Shown: positions 1-9,331 of the stretch, piece by piece
How the letters are laid out: each line of letters starts with the position of its first letter
Numbering within the stretch: position 1 is the stretch's first letter
Assembly: GCA_002010665.1 (NCBI GenBank)
Contig: MTON01000031.1
Span: 27,141-72,919 of the forward strand
DNA length: 45,779 bases
Direction: 5' to 3'
Origin: Candidatus Aminicenantes bacterium JdFR-78
Lineage (GTDB): Bacteria; Acidobacteriota; Aminicenantia; JdFR-78
Translations under genes and position numbers: made by a program
The notes under the pieces: generated by a model
What the model was told of the DNA's origin: nothing
Databases searched by the model: none
The model's input: only the letters and a program-made list of their open reading frames with translations

Positions 1-2
1 GT

Positions 3-878
3 CATAAAATTGGATTGAAAAAGGAAGAAGAAATCAAAGAATTAAAAAATAAAGGTATCAAATTTGGCATAGCATCATGTGATGTTTGCCATACTCGTCA
101 TGTTTTTTCAGTTAATGAAGCTCGCCAACCACAGGCTTGTCAAACTTGCCATATGGGATTTGACCATCCTCAATGGGAAATGTATTCGTCCTCTAAACAT
201 GGAGTTAGATATTTATTGAAACAAAATCAAATACTTCCAGAATCTGTGTCTGCACCGACCTGTCAAACTTGTCATATGCAGGAAGGAAATCATGCAGTTC
301 GAACAGCATGGGGATTCTTAGCTGTAAGACTTCCGTTGCCAGAGGATAAACAATGGGCAAAAGACAGAGTAACCATACTTCAGGCATTAGGAGTGCTGGA
401 TCCTGAAGGTAATCCAACCCCTCGTCTTGATATTGTTAAAGCTGCAGATGTTGCCCGTTTAACACAAGAAGACTGGCTAAAGGAAAGGGAAAAAATGTTG
501 AATACCTGCGGGAAATGTCACTCCAAGAATTTTGCAAAAGCTGAACTTGAAAAAGGAGATAATATGATAAAAGAGGCAGACCATTTAATGGCAGAGGCAA
601 TAAGAATAGTTGCAGATTTATATAAGGATGGAATCCTAAAGAAACCAGAAAATTATGCCTATCCGTTCCCTGATTTACTTACCTTTCATGATGCTCCAAC
701 AACTATTGAACAGAAATTATTTATAATGTTCTTGAAACATAGAATGAGAACCTTCCAAGGCACATTTCATGCAAATCCGGACTATGCTCTCTGGTATGGT
801 TGGAGTGAAATGAAACAGGATTTAACCGAAATTAAAAAATTAGCTGAGGAATTGAGAAGAGAATTCAACAAAAAATAA
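3..878 (+). CDS. hydroxylamine oxidoreductase-like multihaem cytochrome c (5'-truncated by window edge)
   Basis: The reading frame is open to the left edge, so only the C-terminal part is present; the apparent TTG at 15 is probably not the real start. Four CXXCH sites are visible (CDVCH, CQTCH, CQTCH, CGKCH). The segment HMGFDHPQWEMYSSSKHG, with the preceding TRHVFSVNEAR, is characteristic of the HAO/octahaem family, whose members have eight haems and oxidise hydroxylamine or hydrazine or, in other clades, reduce nitrite or hydroxylamine. The direction of catalysis depends on a tyrosine crosslink to the P460 haem, which I cannot judge from this fragment. The protein should be periplasmic. It ends immediately before a convergent gene and is followed by a hairpin that could terminate it. 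Confidence 0.85.
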   Translation, partial: HKIGLKKEEEIKELKNKGIKFGIASCDVCHTRHVFSVNEARQPQACQTCHMGFDHPQWEMYSSSKHGVRYLLKQNQILPESVSAPTCQTCHMQEGNHAVRTAWGFLAVRLPLPEDKQWAKDRVTILQALGVLDPEGNPTPRLDIVKAADVARLTQEDWLKEREKMLNTCGKCHSKNFAKAELEKGDNMIKEADHLMAEAIRIVADLYKDGILKKPENYAYPFPDLLTFHDAPTTIEQKLFIMFLKHRMRTFQGTFHANPDYALWYGWSEMKQDLTEIKKLAEELRREFNKK

Positions 879-1859
879 TTATACTCTGAATTTTTCAATT
901 TCTTCCATACGGAAGGGAGAAACAATAATCTTCCGTATGGGTTTTGATTTCCCATATTTAACCAAAACTTTTTCTGTTTCAGCATCAGAATAAAGGGCGG
1001 TTAACTTCGCAGAAAATTTAATTGCATCTTCATCTTTTTTCCCCTGAAGCAAAGTCAGAGGACTTCCATAATTCGGAACTTCAAATATATAATCCGTTTT
1101 ATTTTTAAGCCTCAATAATAGTTTATTCTCCAATTTATTTCTTCCCACGATTATTTTACTCTCATTAAATCGAAAATGTCTTCCTATTTTTAATAATTGA
1201 ATATCTTTGAAACTTATTCTTTTCTTATGTTCAAACAAGTCTTTTACTTTTCTTGCAAACTCTTTATAGGTCAATAAACACCCTCCTGCTGGACATGGAT
1301 AATCATTTATACCAAATTTTTTAGCAAGGGAAATTTGAGGTTTTCTACTTCTCCCCTTTATATCCAGAAGCTTTTCCCTATTAATCCATTTTTTTCTCTC
1401 TGCCTCTGTCTCAGGTAAAAGTTTTGCAGATAAAGGTCTCACTATTTTGCCTTCGAGACCAGCTTCCTTTTCAATAATTTTTAAAGCTCTATAATGCTGG
1501 CTCATTGGTCTTTCATTTAAAACTTCCCCTGTGATAATAAATTGGGCTCCTATTTCTTTTGCATATTTTTTTGCTTTCTTCAACATAAAAATTCGGCAAT
1601 CAATACATGGATTCATTCCAGAGCCATATCCATATTTTGGATTCCTGATAACTCTAAGATATTCCTTACCCTTGTTTATTACTTTTATTGGGATTTTAAG
1701 CTCTTTTGCTATATTAACTGCATAACATTTTCCTTTTTGGTCACATAGACAGAAGGGTGAAGTAAATTTCAATGCAACAACATCTATCCCCTGGTCTAAA
1801 ATTAATTTTACTGCAAGTGTGGAATCCAAACCACCTGAAAGTAATGCTAACGCTTTCAT
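879..1859 (-). CDS. PP-loop ATP pyrophosphatase, tRNA thiouridylase-like (ThiI/MnmA-related)
   Basis: The 326-residue protein begins MKALALLSGGLDS, the PP-loop motif (about residues 8-13) that activates substrate by adenylation. It has cysteine pairs FCLCDQKGKC (about 37-46) and NPCIDC (about 83-88) and a further CPAGGC (about 189-194), suited to metal binding or persulfide transfer. The C-terminal part contains LLKIGRHFRFNESKIIVGRN, resembling the NFACT-R/DUF814-type domain found fused to such proteins in anaerobes. The likely role is sulfur insertion into a tRNA uridine in the cytoplasm; the exact substrate is not decided by sequence. The gene stands alone and its stop abuts that of the HAO-like gene with no spacer. 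Confidence 0.75.
   Translation of the reverse strand: MKALALLSGGLDSTLAVKLILDQGIDVVALKFTSPFCLCDQKGKCYAVNIAKELKIPIKVINKGKEYLRVIRNPKYGYGSGMNPCIDCRIFMLKKAKKYAKEIGAQFIITGEVLNERPMSQHYRALKIIEKEAGLEGKIVRPLSAKLLPETEAERKKWINREKLLDIKGRSRKPQISLAKKFGINDYPCPAGGCLLTYKEFARKVKDLFEHKKRISFKDIQLLKIGRHFRFNESKIIVGRNKLENKLLLRLKNKTDYIFEVPNYGSPLTLLQGKKDEDAIKFSAKLTALYSDAETEKVLVKYGKSKPIRKIIVSPFRMEEIEKFRV
905..950 (+). terminator. Rho-independent-like terminator lying inside the 3' end of the convergent gene
   Basis: CCATACGGAAG (905-915) and CTTCCGTATGG (930-940) form a perfect 11-bp stem with a 14-base loop, followed by GTTTTGATTTT. The T-rich side follows the stem only on the + strand, so it suits termination of the HAO-like gene ending at 878. 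It overlaps codons of the gene on the other strand. Confidence 0.5.
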
Positions 1860-1931
1860 CTTCCCATTGACAAAATAATATTAAAACTATAAATTAACTA
1901 AGAAATAATTATAATATGCCTTGTATAAAAA
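1860..1931. promoter_or_regulatory. divergent intergenic region with a possible -10 element
   Basis: These 72 bases separate divergent genes. TATAAT at 1910-1915 lies 16 bases before the ATG at 1932 and could be a -10 element for the + strand pair. TTGACA at 1867-1872 is too far from it to be the matching -35. No strong Shine-Dalgarno sequence precedes 1932. Confidence 0.25.
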
Positions 1932-3278
1932 ATGAATATTATCTTAAAAAATAATTCAAAAGTTGCTATTATAGGAGGTGGACCTGCTGGTTCATTTTTC
2001 GCCCATTTTGTTAGAAAATTCGCTGAAAAAAGAGGAATTGAAATTTCAGTAACTATTTTTGATGGAAAAGATTTTTTACATCCAGGTCCAAAGGGATGCA
2101 ATCTATGCGCTGGAGTTATCTCTGAAACATTAATTGAAAAATTAGAAGAAGAAGGCATTTTTTTACCAGAAAAAAGAGTTCTTAATAGAATTGAAGGATA
2201 TTACCTCCATATAAAAGAGAAAAAAATTCATCTCATTCATCCTTATAAAAAGGCAAAAATAGCAACTGTATTCAGAGGAAATGGGCCCCGATATTCTTCC
2301 TTCCCTGAAAATATCAGCTTTGATGATTTTTTGCTGAGCTTTGTAATTGATGAAGGAACTAAGATAATTCCATATCCAGTATGGGACATTAACATTCCTC
2401 AAGATAAATCAAACCCTATAAAAATCTTTTATGGCGATAAAAATAATCCTTTAGAATTTGAGGCTGACCTTGTGGTTGGAGCCTTTGGATTAAATCTCCA
2501 TTTAATGAAAAAAATAGCCGATCTTGGCTTTGGTTATACACCTCCTCACACTCTAAATACATATCAGGCAGAATTACGAATAGGAAAAGACGAAATTCTA
2601 AAATACTTTGGAAACAACATACATGTTTATCTCCCTCGATTAAAAAGAATTAGATATGCTACAATAGTTCCTAAAAGAGAATATATAACCGTGAGTGTGA
2701 TAGGAAAGAGGGATACAACAAGAATGGAATTTAATGAATTTCTGAGATTCAAAGGGATAGAGGATAAAATTCTTAATGCCAAATCCCATTGTTTTTGCCG
2801 CCCAAGAATTCCTGTTACTCCGTCTAAAAATCCTTTTACAAATAGACTGATTCTTATAGGAGATGCAAGTTTTTCAAGATATTATAAAAATGGAATAGAA
2901 TCTGCATTTATAACCGCTAAACTTGCATCCTATACAGCTGTAAACTTAGGAGTTGATGCCAATTCCATATATGAAGGTTATTACAAACCATCAAAAAACT
3001 TGATAATTAAAGACAATTATTATGGAAGATTACTCTTCTTCCTCAATGATGTTATTTCATCCTCCACTATTCTAACTCAAACTCACCTTTCATTGACTAA
3101 AAAAGAAAACTCTTCGTCAATTCATTTAAGAAAAATTTTATGGAATATGTTTACAGGTAATGTGCCTTATAGGAAAATTTTTAAGGATGCTCTTAATTTA
3201 TCCCTCCAAATTGAGCTTTTTAAGACAATGTTAGATATTTTGATTAAGAAAATTACAAGAAGATTTAGCAAAAAATGA
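1932..3278 (+). CDS. FAD-dependent geranylgeranyl reductase family protein (copy 1)
   Basis: The 448-residue flavoprotein has an N-terminal Rossmann FAD motif AIIGGGPAGSFFAH (about residues 12-25), a cysteine-bearing segment GCNLCAGVIS (about 56-65) and the second FAD motif LILIGDASFSRYYKNGIESA (about 309-328). This order is that of the geranylgeranyl reductase family, whose members saturate isoprenoid chains of lipids, quinones or chlorophyll. The GDA motif is followed by an unusual SFSRYYKNG rather than the common GxxxP(F/Y)xGxG, so flavin binding or function may be altered. The stop overlaps the next start by four bases (ATGA), so translation is coupled. Menaquinone side-chain saturation would fit the respiratory context but is inference. 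Confidence 0.75.
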   Translation: MNIILKNNSKVAIIGGGPAGSFFAHFVRKFAEKRGIEISVTIFDGKDFLHPGPKGCNLCAGVISETLIEKLEEEGIFLPEKRVLNRIEGYYLHIKEKKIHLIHPYKKAKIATVFRGNGPRYSSFPENISFDDFLLSFVIDEGTKIIPYPVWDINIPQDKSNPIKIFYGDKNNPLEFEADLVVGAFGLNLHLMKKIADLGFGYTPPHTLNTYQAELRIGKDEILKYFGNNIHVYLPRLKRIRYATIVPKREYITVSVIGKRDTTRMEFNEFLRFKGIEDKILNAKSHCFCRPRIPVTPSKNPFTNRLILIGDASFSRYYKNGIESAFITAKLASYTAVNLGVDANSIYEGYYKPSKNLIIKDNYYGRLLFFLNDVISSSTILTQTHLSLTKKENSSSIHLRKILWNMFTGNVPYRKIFKDALNLSLQIELFKTMLDILIKKITRRFSKK

Positions 3279-4546
3279 AGGATTTAGGCCCAATATCAGA
3301 TAATTCAACAGTTGTAATAATTGGTGGAGGACCAGGTGGTGCAAGTTGTGCAATTAAATTGAAAAAACTGTGCAGGAAAAAAGGCATAAATCCAAGAATA
3401 ATTATTTATGAAGGGAAAAGATTTGAAACTGGAAGATATTACAATCAATGCTTGGGTGTTCTTTCCCCACCTCTTGAAAAAATCATGGAAAAAGAATTAG
3501 AAATACCATTCCCATGGGATATAATTCAGAAAAAGATAGAAGGTTATTATATTTATTCTGATAGAAATATCTTAAAGTTAAAGGGTGAAGAAGAGCCCTC
3601 CTATGCTTTAAGGAGAATAAATTTCGATAATTATTTACTTCATAGGGCAAGGGAGGAGGGCGTTGAAATTATCCATGCGAGAGTGACTGAAATAGACTTT
3701 AACTCTGATGGAGTAATGATTTTTAGTGAGAGTAATAATATTAAGGCTGATGTTGTTGTTGGGGCCTTTGGTTTGGATGATGGAATGATAAAGATATTTG
3801 AAAGAATAACGAATTACAGACAACCAAAATTCCTATATTCAATAGTCACAAAAATACATCCTGGTATGGATTTTATGGAAAAATTTGGAACATATATTCA
3901 CGCCTTTTTACCTTCCTTACCTTTAATAGAATTTGGGGCAATTACTCCAAAATTTAATCATTTGAGTATTAATATCGCAGGAAAAAGAGTAAATTCTGAA
4001 ATGATGGATAAATTTCTTAATCTTCCACATGTGAGAGCAATATTACCTAAAAATTTGGATAAATTCTTACCCGAGCTTAATTATTTTAAAGGAAAATTTC
4101 CCACACATCCTGCAAAAGGTTTATTTGGAAATAGATATGTTATGATAGGAGATGCAGCAGGTTTAATAAGACCATTTAAGGGAAAAGGAATTAATTCTGC
4201 AATTATTACAGGAATAAAGGCAGCTGAAACAATAGTTGCGGAAGGAATTTCTGAAAAAGCATTTCAAAAATATTATAAAAATTGCAGAGAACTAACTGAC
4301 GATATCCCATATGGCAAAATCTTAAGATTTTTAACCATTAATTTCGCAAGATATGGATTATTAGATAATATTTTAGAAATGGCTAAAACTGATCAATTAC
4401 TTTCTCGAGCATTTTTTAATATTGTTTCTGGTCAAGAAACTTATAAAAATATTTGGAAAGAAACCCGGGATTTCAAATTGATTCTCAAATTAATCATAAA
4501 AACAATGAATTCTCTATTTCAGACGAACTCAAAAAATAAAATTTGA
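3275..4546 (+). CDS. FAD-dependent geranylgeranyl reductase family protein (copy 2)
   Basis: The 423-residue paralogue of the upstream gene has the FAD motif VVIIGGGPGGASCA (about residues 12-25), the cysteine segment YNQCLGVLS (about 57-65) and a more canonical second motif, YVMIGDAAGLIRPFKGKGIN (about 289-308). The two proteins share the IEGYY segment and domain order and so form a duplicated pair. The start codon overlaps the stop of copy 1. Such proteins reduce geranylgeranyl groups of lipids or quinones with FAD; a heterodimer is possible, given the coupled translation. It ends 13 bases before a convergent gene. Confidence 0.75.
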   Translation: MKDLGPISDNSTVVIIGGGPGGASCAIKLKKLCRKKGINPRIIIYEGKRFETGRYYNQCLGVLSPPLEKIMEKELEIPFPWDIIQKKIEGYYIYSDRNILKLKGEEEPSYALRRINFDNYLLHRAREEGVEIIHARVTEIDFNSDGVMIFSESNNIKADVVVGAFGLDDGMIKIFERITNYRQPKFLYSIVTKIHPGMDFMEKFGTYIHAFLPSLPLIEFGAITPKFNHLSINIAGKRVNSEMMDKFLNLPHVRAILPKNLDKFLPELNYFKGKFPTHPAKGLFGNRYVMIGDAAGLIRPFKGKGINSAIITGIKAAETIVAEGISEKAFQKYYKNCRELTDDIPYGKILRFLTINFARYGLLDNILEMAKTDQLLSRAFFNIVSGQETYKNIWKETRDFKLILKLIIKTMNSLFQTNSKNKI

Positions 4547-4559
4547 AAGGAAATAACTA

Positions 4560-5702
4560 TTAAATAACCTCAAAAGCTTTTTCAAGATCTGCAATTAAAT
4601 CTTCTTGATGTTCAATCCCTACTGAAAGTCTTACAAGCTCATCTGAAAGACCGGATTTTATTCGTTCTTCTTTTGGAATAGAGGAATGTGTCATAGTAGC
4701 TGGATGTTCTATTAAAGATTCAACTCCTCCTAAACTCTCAGCTAAAGAAATTATTTGAGTTGAACTAACGAATTTCTTAACCTGCTCAATATCACCTTTG
4801 AGTTCAAAAGAAACCATTCCTCCAAATCCTCTCATTTGTTTCTTAGCTAATTCATATTGAGGATGAGAAGGAAGGCCAGGATAATATACCTTCCTTACCT
4901 TAGGATGACTTTCTAAATAACGAGCTATTGCTAATGCATTTTGATTATGGCGTTCCATACGAAGAGTTAAAGTCTTTATTCCCCTCAAAACCAACCAGCA
5001 ATCAAATGGTCCAGGAACTCCACCTACTGCATTTTGATAAAATGCAAGTTGATCATAAATTTCTTTATTAGAGGTCACAATTGCTCCTCCTATTAAATCA
5101 CAATGCCCTCCTAAATATTTTGAAGTACTATGAACAACTATATCTGCTCCCAAATTAATAGGTTGTTGAAAATAAGGTGTTGCAAAAGTATTATCCACTA
5201 CCAATAGGCAATCATTTTCTTTTGCAATTTTGCTTATTGCTTGAATATCTATAATTTTTAACAAAGGATTAGTCGGAGATTCCAACCATAGAAGTTTTGT
5301 ATTTTTTTTAATTACTCTTCTAATTTTTTCTAAATCTGTCATATCCACAAAATCAAATTCTATCTCATAATTTGTATATAATTTAGTAAATAATCGATGG
5401 GTGCCTCCATAAAGATCCTGCTCCGCCACTATATGGTCACCGCTTTTTAAAAGATTCATTATTGTATTTATGGCTGCCATCCCACTTGAAAAAGCTAAAC
5501 CATATTTTCCATTTTCTAAAGCAGCAATATTCTTCTCTAAAGCAGCCCTTGTAGGATTTTGTGTCCTAGAATATTCATAACCTTTATGTTTTCCAGGTGC
5601 TTCTTGAACATAAGTTGAAGTCTGATAGATGGGCACAACAATAGCACCTGTTGATGGATCAGGCTCTTGCCCTATATGAATAACTTTTGTTTCAAATCTC
5701 AT
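4560..5702 (-). CDS. cystathionine gamma-synthase / gamma-lyase family PLP enzyme
   Basis: The 380 residues are full length for the Cys/Met metabolism PLP family. Visible motifs are YEYSRTQNPT (about 43-52), SSGMAAI (about 72-78), LWLESPTNP (about 138-146) and the PLP lysine in HSTSKYLGGHCD (Lys about 195). Such enzymes make cystathionine from an activated homoserine or cleave it to cysteine; sequence alone does not separate MetB from MetC/CGL. The downstream position after a cystathionine beta-synthase-like gene favours reverse transsulfuration (homocysteine to cysteine). The gap to that gene is 81 bp and the start is preceded by AAAGGAGGAAGT. Confidence 0.85.
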   Translation of the reverse strand: MRFETKVIHIGQEPDPSTGAIVVPIYQTSTYVQEAPGKHKGYEYSRTQNPTRAALEKNIAALENGKYGLAFSSGMAAINTIMNLLKSGDHIVAEQDLYGGTHRLFTKLYTNYEIEFDFVDMTDLEKIRRVIKKNTKLLWLESPTNPLLKIIDIQAISKIAKENDCLLVVDNTFATPYFQQPINLGADIVVHSTSKYLGGHCDLIGGAIVTSNKEIYDQLAFYQNAVGGVPGPFDCWLVLRGIKTLTLRMERHNQNALAIARYLESHPKVRKVYYPGLPSHPQYELAKKQMRGFGGMVSFELKGDIEQVKKFVSSTQIISLAESLGGVESLIEHPATMTHSSIPKEERIKSGLSDELVRLSVGIEHQEDLIADLEKAFEVI

Positions 5703-5783
5703 TACTTCCTCCTTTAATTCTTATATTTTAAGAAATTATAAAATTCGAACTTCCTGTCTTTTCACTCTGGTGCATTGTCTTTT

Positions 5784-6752
5784 TTATATAAACCCTTTTT
5801 CCTTCATCCATTTATCATTAAATATTTTGCTCAAATATCTTGAACCTGTATCTGGCAAGAGAACCACTATTGTTTTATCCTCAGATAAACCTTCAGCTAA
5901 TTTTAAAGAAGCCCAAACAGCAGCACCACTTGAACCACCAGCAAAAATTCCTTCTTCTTTAACCAATCTTCGAGCCATTAAAAAAGAATCTTTGTCATTA
6001 ACTTGAATAAAATCATCAATGACATTAAAATCCACTGTTTCACATAACATATCTTCTCCAATTCCTTCTACTAAATATGTGTGCGGTTCAATTAATTTTT
6101 TATTTTTAAAATAATCATAATATATTGACCCGATTGGATCTACTCCTATAATTTTTACTTTTGGATTCTTTTCTTTCAAATATCTACCAACGCCAGAAAT
6201 AGTTCCTCCTGTTCCAACTCCAGCAACAAAGTAATCAATTTTCCCTTCTGTCTGCTTCCAGATCTCAGGACCTGTAGTAATATAGTGTGCTTCAATATTT
6301 TTAGGATTGTGATATTGATTAACATAAAATGAATTTGGAATTTCTTGAGCAATTCTTTTTGCTACCTGATAATAACTCTCAGGGGAATCAGGTGGTACTT
6401 CAGTAGGACAAACAATTACCTCTGCTCCAAAAGCTTTCATTAAATTAATTTTTTCTTCGCTCATTTTATCAGGAATTGTAAAAATTATTCTATATCCTTT
6501 AACTGCAGCATAAATTGCAACTCCAATTCCTGTATTTCCAGAAGTACATTCAACAATTGTCCCTCCAGGTTTAAGCAAACCCTTTTCCTCTGCATCTTTG
6601 AGTATGTGTAAAGCCATTCTGTCTTTAACACTCCCTCCTGGATTAAAGAACTCAATTTTAGCTAAAATAGTTGGTTTAACTCCTTGAGTAATTCGATTCA
6701 ATTTGACCAAAGGTGTCTCACCGATGGTTTGTAAAATATTTTCAAAATACAT
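5784..6752 (-). CDS. cysteine synthase / cystathionine beta-synthase-like PLP enzyme
   Basis: The 322 residues form a fold-type II PLP enzyme: NPGGSVKDR carries the PLP lysine (about Lys43), SGNTGIG (about 69-75) binds the substrate carboxylate and GVGTGGTISG (about 178-187) binds phosphate. VEGIGED and the DDFIQVNDKDSFLMARRL region resemble cystathionine beta-synthases more than plain CysK, but there are no C-terminal CBS (Bateman) domains. It either makes cystathionine from homocysteine and serine or cysteine from an activated serine. It forms a transcription unit with the gamma-synthase/lyase-like gene. A sigma-70-like promoter nearly identical to that of the haem operon lies upstream. Confidence 0.82.
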   Translation of the reverse strand: MYFENILQTIGETPLVKLNRITQGVKPTILAKIEFFNPGGSVKDRMALHILKDAEEKGLLKPGGTIVECTSGNTGIGVAIYAAVKGYRIIFTIPDKMSEEKINLMKAFGAEVIVCPTEVPPDSPESYYQVAKRIAQEIPNSFYVNQYHNPKNIEAHYITTGPEIWKQTEGKIDYFVAGVGTGGTISGVGRYLKEKNPKVKIIGVDPIGSIYYDYFKNKKLIEPHTYLVEGIGEDMLCETVDFNVIDDFIQVNDKDSFLMARRLVKEEGIFAGGSSGAAVWASLKLAEGLSEDKTIVVLLPDTGSRYLSKIFNDKWMKEKGFI

Positions 6753-6830
6753 TTTATACCTCTCATTCTTGCTAAATTCTGAAGCTTTAAAGTGCTTAGA
6801 ATTTTAAAACTATTTTTTCTGTCACAAAAC

Positions 6831-6863
6831 ATGGTATAATTTCCTACTATTTCTGTCAAGATT
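6831..6863 (-). promoter_or_regulatory. sigma-70-like promoter of the transsulfuration pair
   Basis: On the minus strand, -35 TTGACA (6854-6859) and -10 TACCAT (6831-6836) are separated by 17 bp; TATACC at 15 bp is the alternative. The 33-bp block matches the haem operon promoter (17994-18026) at 28 of 33 positions, including the spacer, which suggests shared control. Confidence 0.6.
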
Positions 6864-6911
6864 AAGTAATTTTAAAAGGAAATAATTATAAGAGGGAAAA
6901 TTTAAAACAAA

Positions 6912-7934
6912 TTATTGATATTTCTTTTCCCATTTATAAAATTCCTCGCTAAAATATTTTAATCTTTTTTTCTTGTATTCCTTCTCGCTTAAAAGAAGTT
7001 TATAATTTTTTATTCCAGTTTCTTTAAGAATCATATTAACAATTAAATTACACTCATCCTTTGAACGACAATGAATCATTGAATAAAGAGAATAAGGCCA
7101 GTCAGGATAAATTGGTCTTTTATAACAATGAGTTACAGCCTTAAAAGATGAAATTTTTTTTCCACATTCATCTACTTTTTGCTCTGGAACTTCCCAAACA
7201 GCCATTATATTATGCACATAACCAAGTTTCCTATGAGAGAGTATAGCACCAAATCTTCTTATTATTCCTTTTTTTATTAAATTATTTATAATTTCTAAAA
7301 ATTCAGCAGAAGATAGATTTAACTTTGATGAAAAATATCTAAAAGGTTCTTTAGTAAGGGGGATACTATTTTGAATTTCTTCTATAATCTTTTTTTCTAT
7401 AGGAGAAATTTCAACTGAAATATTCTTCTTCATTAATGGAACTACCCTTTCTTTTAAAACCCTTTTCCTTCTCTTTTCTGAAACATCTAAAATAACACCT
7501 ATTTTGTAAATTTTTAAAGCAGGTAAAAGAAGATATCTTTTTGCTTTTGAGAGATTCCTTAAGATTTCTATTGTCTTCTTGATGTCAATATTCTTTGGTG
7601 TTGCAATTGTAAACCATAAATTATATTTATCATTTCTTTTATAATTGTGAGATACTCCTGGATGAGAATTAATAATTTCAGCTGCCTTATCAATTTCTTC
7701 GGGATCTATTTCAAAAGCAACCAACAAATTATTAAAACCTAAGGAAGCTGTATTAATAATAGCGCCTATAAATCTTATGTATTCTTTACTCTTAAGTTCT
7801 TTAAGTCTTTCGATTACTTCTTCCTCTGATAACTTTAATTTTTTCCCAATTTTCTTAAAAGGACGTTCTACTAAAGGAAAATCTTGCTGAATAATATTCA
7901 GAAGGTCTTGATTAATTCTATCCAATTTCATCAT
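6912..7934 (-). CDS. ahbA-ahbB: siroheme decarboxylase, AhbA-AhbB fusion
   Basis: Two Lrp/AsnC-like halves are joined. The N-terminal half (about 1-150) starts with a winged helix, LDRINQDLLNIIQQDFPLVE, and contains GVSHNYKRNDKYNLWFT. The C-terminal half (about 175-340) repeats the pattern with RRFGAILSHRKLGY and HCYKRPIYPDWPYSLYSMIH, a signature of AhbB. AhbA and AhbB normally form a heterodimer of about 150-170 residues each, which decarboxylates siroheme to 12,18-didecarboxysiroheme. Here one chain supplies both halves. I place the start at ATG 7934 (or 7931), because AAAGG lies just upstream; a TTG at 7961 is weaker. It is the last gene of the haem operon. The other pathway enzymes (hemA, hemC, cobA-hemD, ahbC, ahbD) are upstream, which makes the call firm. 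Confidence 0.92.
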   Translation of the reverse strand: MMKLDRINQDLLNIIQQDFPLVERPFKKIGKKLKLSEEEVIERLKELKSKEYIRFIGAIINTASLGFNNLLVAFEIDPEEIDKAAEIINSHPGVSHNYKRNDKYNLWFTIATPKNIDIKKTIEILRNLSKAKRYLLLPALKIYKIGVILDVSEKRRKRVLKERVVPLMKKNISVEISPIEKKIIEEIQNSIPLTKEPFRYFSSKLNLSSAEFLEIINNLIKKGIIRRFGAILSHRKLGYVHNIMAVWEVPEQKVDECGKKISSFKAVTHCYKRPIYPDWPYSLYSMIHCRSKDECNLIVNMILKETGIKNYKLLLSEKEYKKKRLKYFSEEFYKWEKKYQ

Positions 7935-8030
7935 TTTAACCTTTATAAATCTAAATTTCAAATTACTAAAGCAATGTTTTCTTTGTTTGGAAATTTTGTA
8001 TTTTAGTCATTTGAGCTTTAAAATTTGACA

Positions 8031-9317
8031 TTATGCAAATATAGTTTTTAAAGAATCAAAATTTGCTTGAATTGTTTTTTCTATATCCTCTTCAGAATGT
8101 GCAATAGAAATAAATATAGTTTCAAACTGAGAGGGAGGCAAATATATACCTCGTTTCAACATTTCATGAAAATATATAGAAAATTTCTTTAAATCTGATT
8201 TTTTCGCTGTATTTAAGTCTTTTACTTTTTGTTCTGTGAAAAATAAACAACTCATAGAACCTATTCTATTATAAGAGAAATTGAGATTTAATTTTTTCAT
8301 ATTTTCTATTATTCCTTCTTCAAGAATTTTTCCCAAGATATCCAATTTTTTATAAAAATCTTTATCTTCTTTTAAAATTTTTAAAGTTTCATACCCGGCG
8401 CGCATGGCCACAGGATTACCAGAAAGAGTCCCTGCTTGATAAACTGGTCCCTCTGGTGCAATAAGTCTCATTATTTCTTTTTTTCCACCATAAGCTCCAA
8501 CTGGAAATCCTCCCCCAATTATTTTACCTAAGGTAGTTAAATCTGGATTTATCTTATATAATTCCTGAGCGCCGCCTAAGGAAACTCGAAAACCTGTTAT
8601 AATTTCATCAAAAATTAGTAGTATATTTTCATTAGCTGTAATTTCCCTTAATCCTTTCAAGAAGCCTTCTTCGGGTGGAATACATCCCATATTACCTGCT
8701 ATTGGTTCTAAAATTACAGCAGCAATTTGTCCTTTATTTTCTGATATTAAATTCTTTACTGAATTAAGATCATTGAATTTGGCTACTAATGTATCAATAG
8801 CTGAACCTTTAGTCACTCCTGGACTATCAGGCATGCCAAAGGTAAGAGCTCCTGAACCAGCTTTAATAAGAAAACTGTCGCTATGACCATGATAGCAACC
8901 CTCAAATTTTATAATTTTTTCTCTTCTTGTGTACGCCCGAGCTAATCGAATAGCACTCATTGTTGCTTCAGTCCCTGAATTAACCATTCTCACCATTTCA
9001 ATTGAAGGAACTATTTCTGTTATTAATTTAGCTAACTTTACTTCGATTTCAGTTGGGGCACCATAACTTGTACCTTTCTTGATTTCTTCCTTTATTGCTT
9101 CCACTATTTTCGGATGTGAATGGCCTAAAATCAGAGGTCCCCATGATAAGACATAATCTATATATTCATTTCCCTCCACATCCCAAATTTTAGAACCATT
9201 CCCCTTATGAATAAAACAAGGATTTCCACCTACTGCTTTAAATGCCCTAACAGGAGAATTTACTCCTCCAGGAATATAATTTTTTGCTTCTTCAAACAGA
9301 AATAAACTTTTTTTCAT
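8031..9317 (-). CDS. hemL: glutamate-1-semialdehyde 2,1-aminomutase
   Basis: The 428-residue PLP enzyme converts glutamate-1-semialdehyde to 5-aminolevulinate, the C5-pathway entry to tetrapyrroles. Recognisable parts are [13 protein letters not shown] at the N terminus, [37 protein letters not shown] and the PLP lysine region [17 protein letters not shown]. The start is ATG 9317, preceded by AAGAGGTATTCAA; an in-frame upstream start (9368) would overlap the preceding ahbD. The gene lies between ahbD and ahbA-ahbB. Confidence 0.95.
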   Translation of the reverse strand: MKKSLFLFEEAKNYIPGGVNSPVRAFKAVGGNPCFIHKGNGSKIWDVEGNEYIDYVLSWGPLILGHSHPKIVEAIKEEIKKGTSYGAPTEIEVKLAKLITEIVPSIEMVRMVNSGTEATMSAIRLARAYTRREKIIKFEGCYHGHSDSFLIKAGSGALTFGMPDSPGVTKGSAIDTLVAKFNDLNSVKNLISENKGQIAAVILEPIAGNMGCIPPEEGFLKGLREITANENILLIFDEIITGFRVSLGGAQELYKINPDLTTLGKIIGGGFPVGAYGGKKEIMRLIAPEGPVYQAGTLSGNPVAMRAGYETLKILKEDKDFYKKLDILGKILEEGIIENMKKLNLNFSYNRIGSMSCLFFTEQKVKDLNTAKKSDLKKFSIYFHEMLKRGIYLPPSQFETIFISIAHSEEDIEKTIQANFDSLKTIFA

Positions 9318-9331
9318 TTGAATACCTCTTT

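Noticed and set aside
5703..5783. Riboswitch between the two sulfur amino acid genes
   Set aside because: The 81-bp spacer shows no paired-stem architecture of known SAM-type elements and is too short for most.
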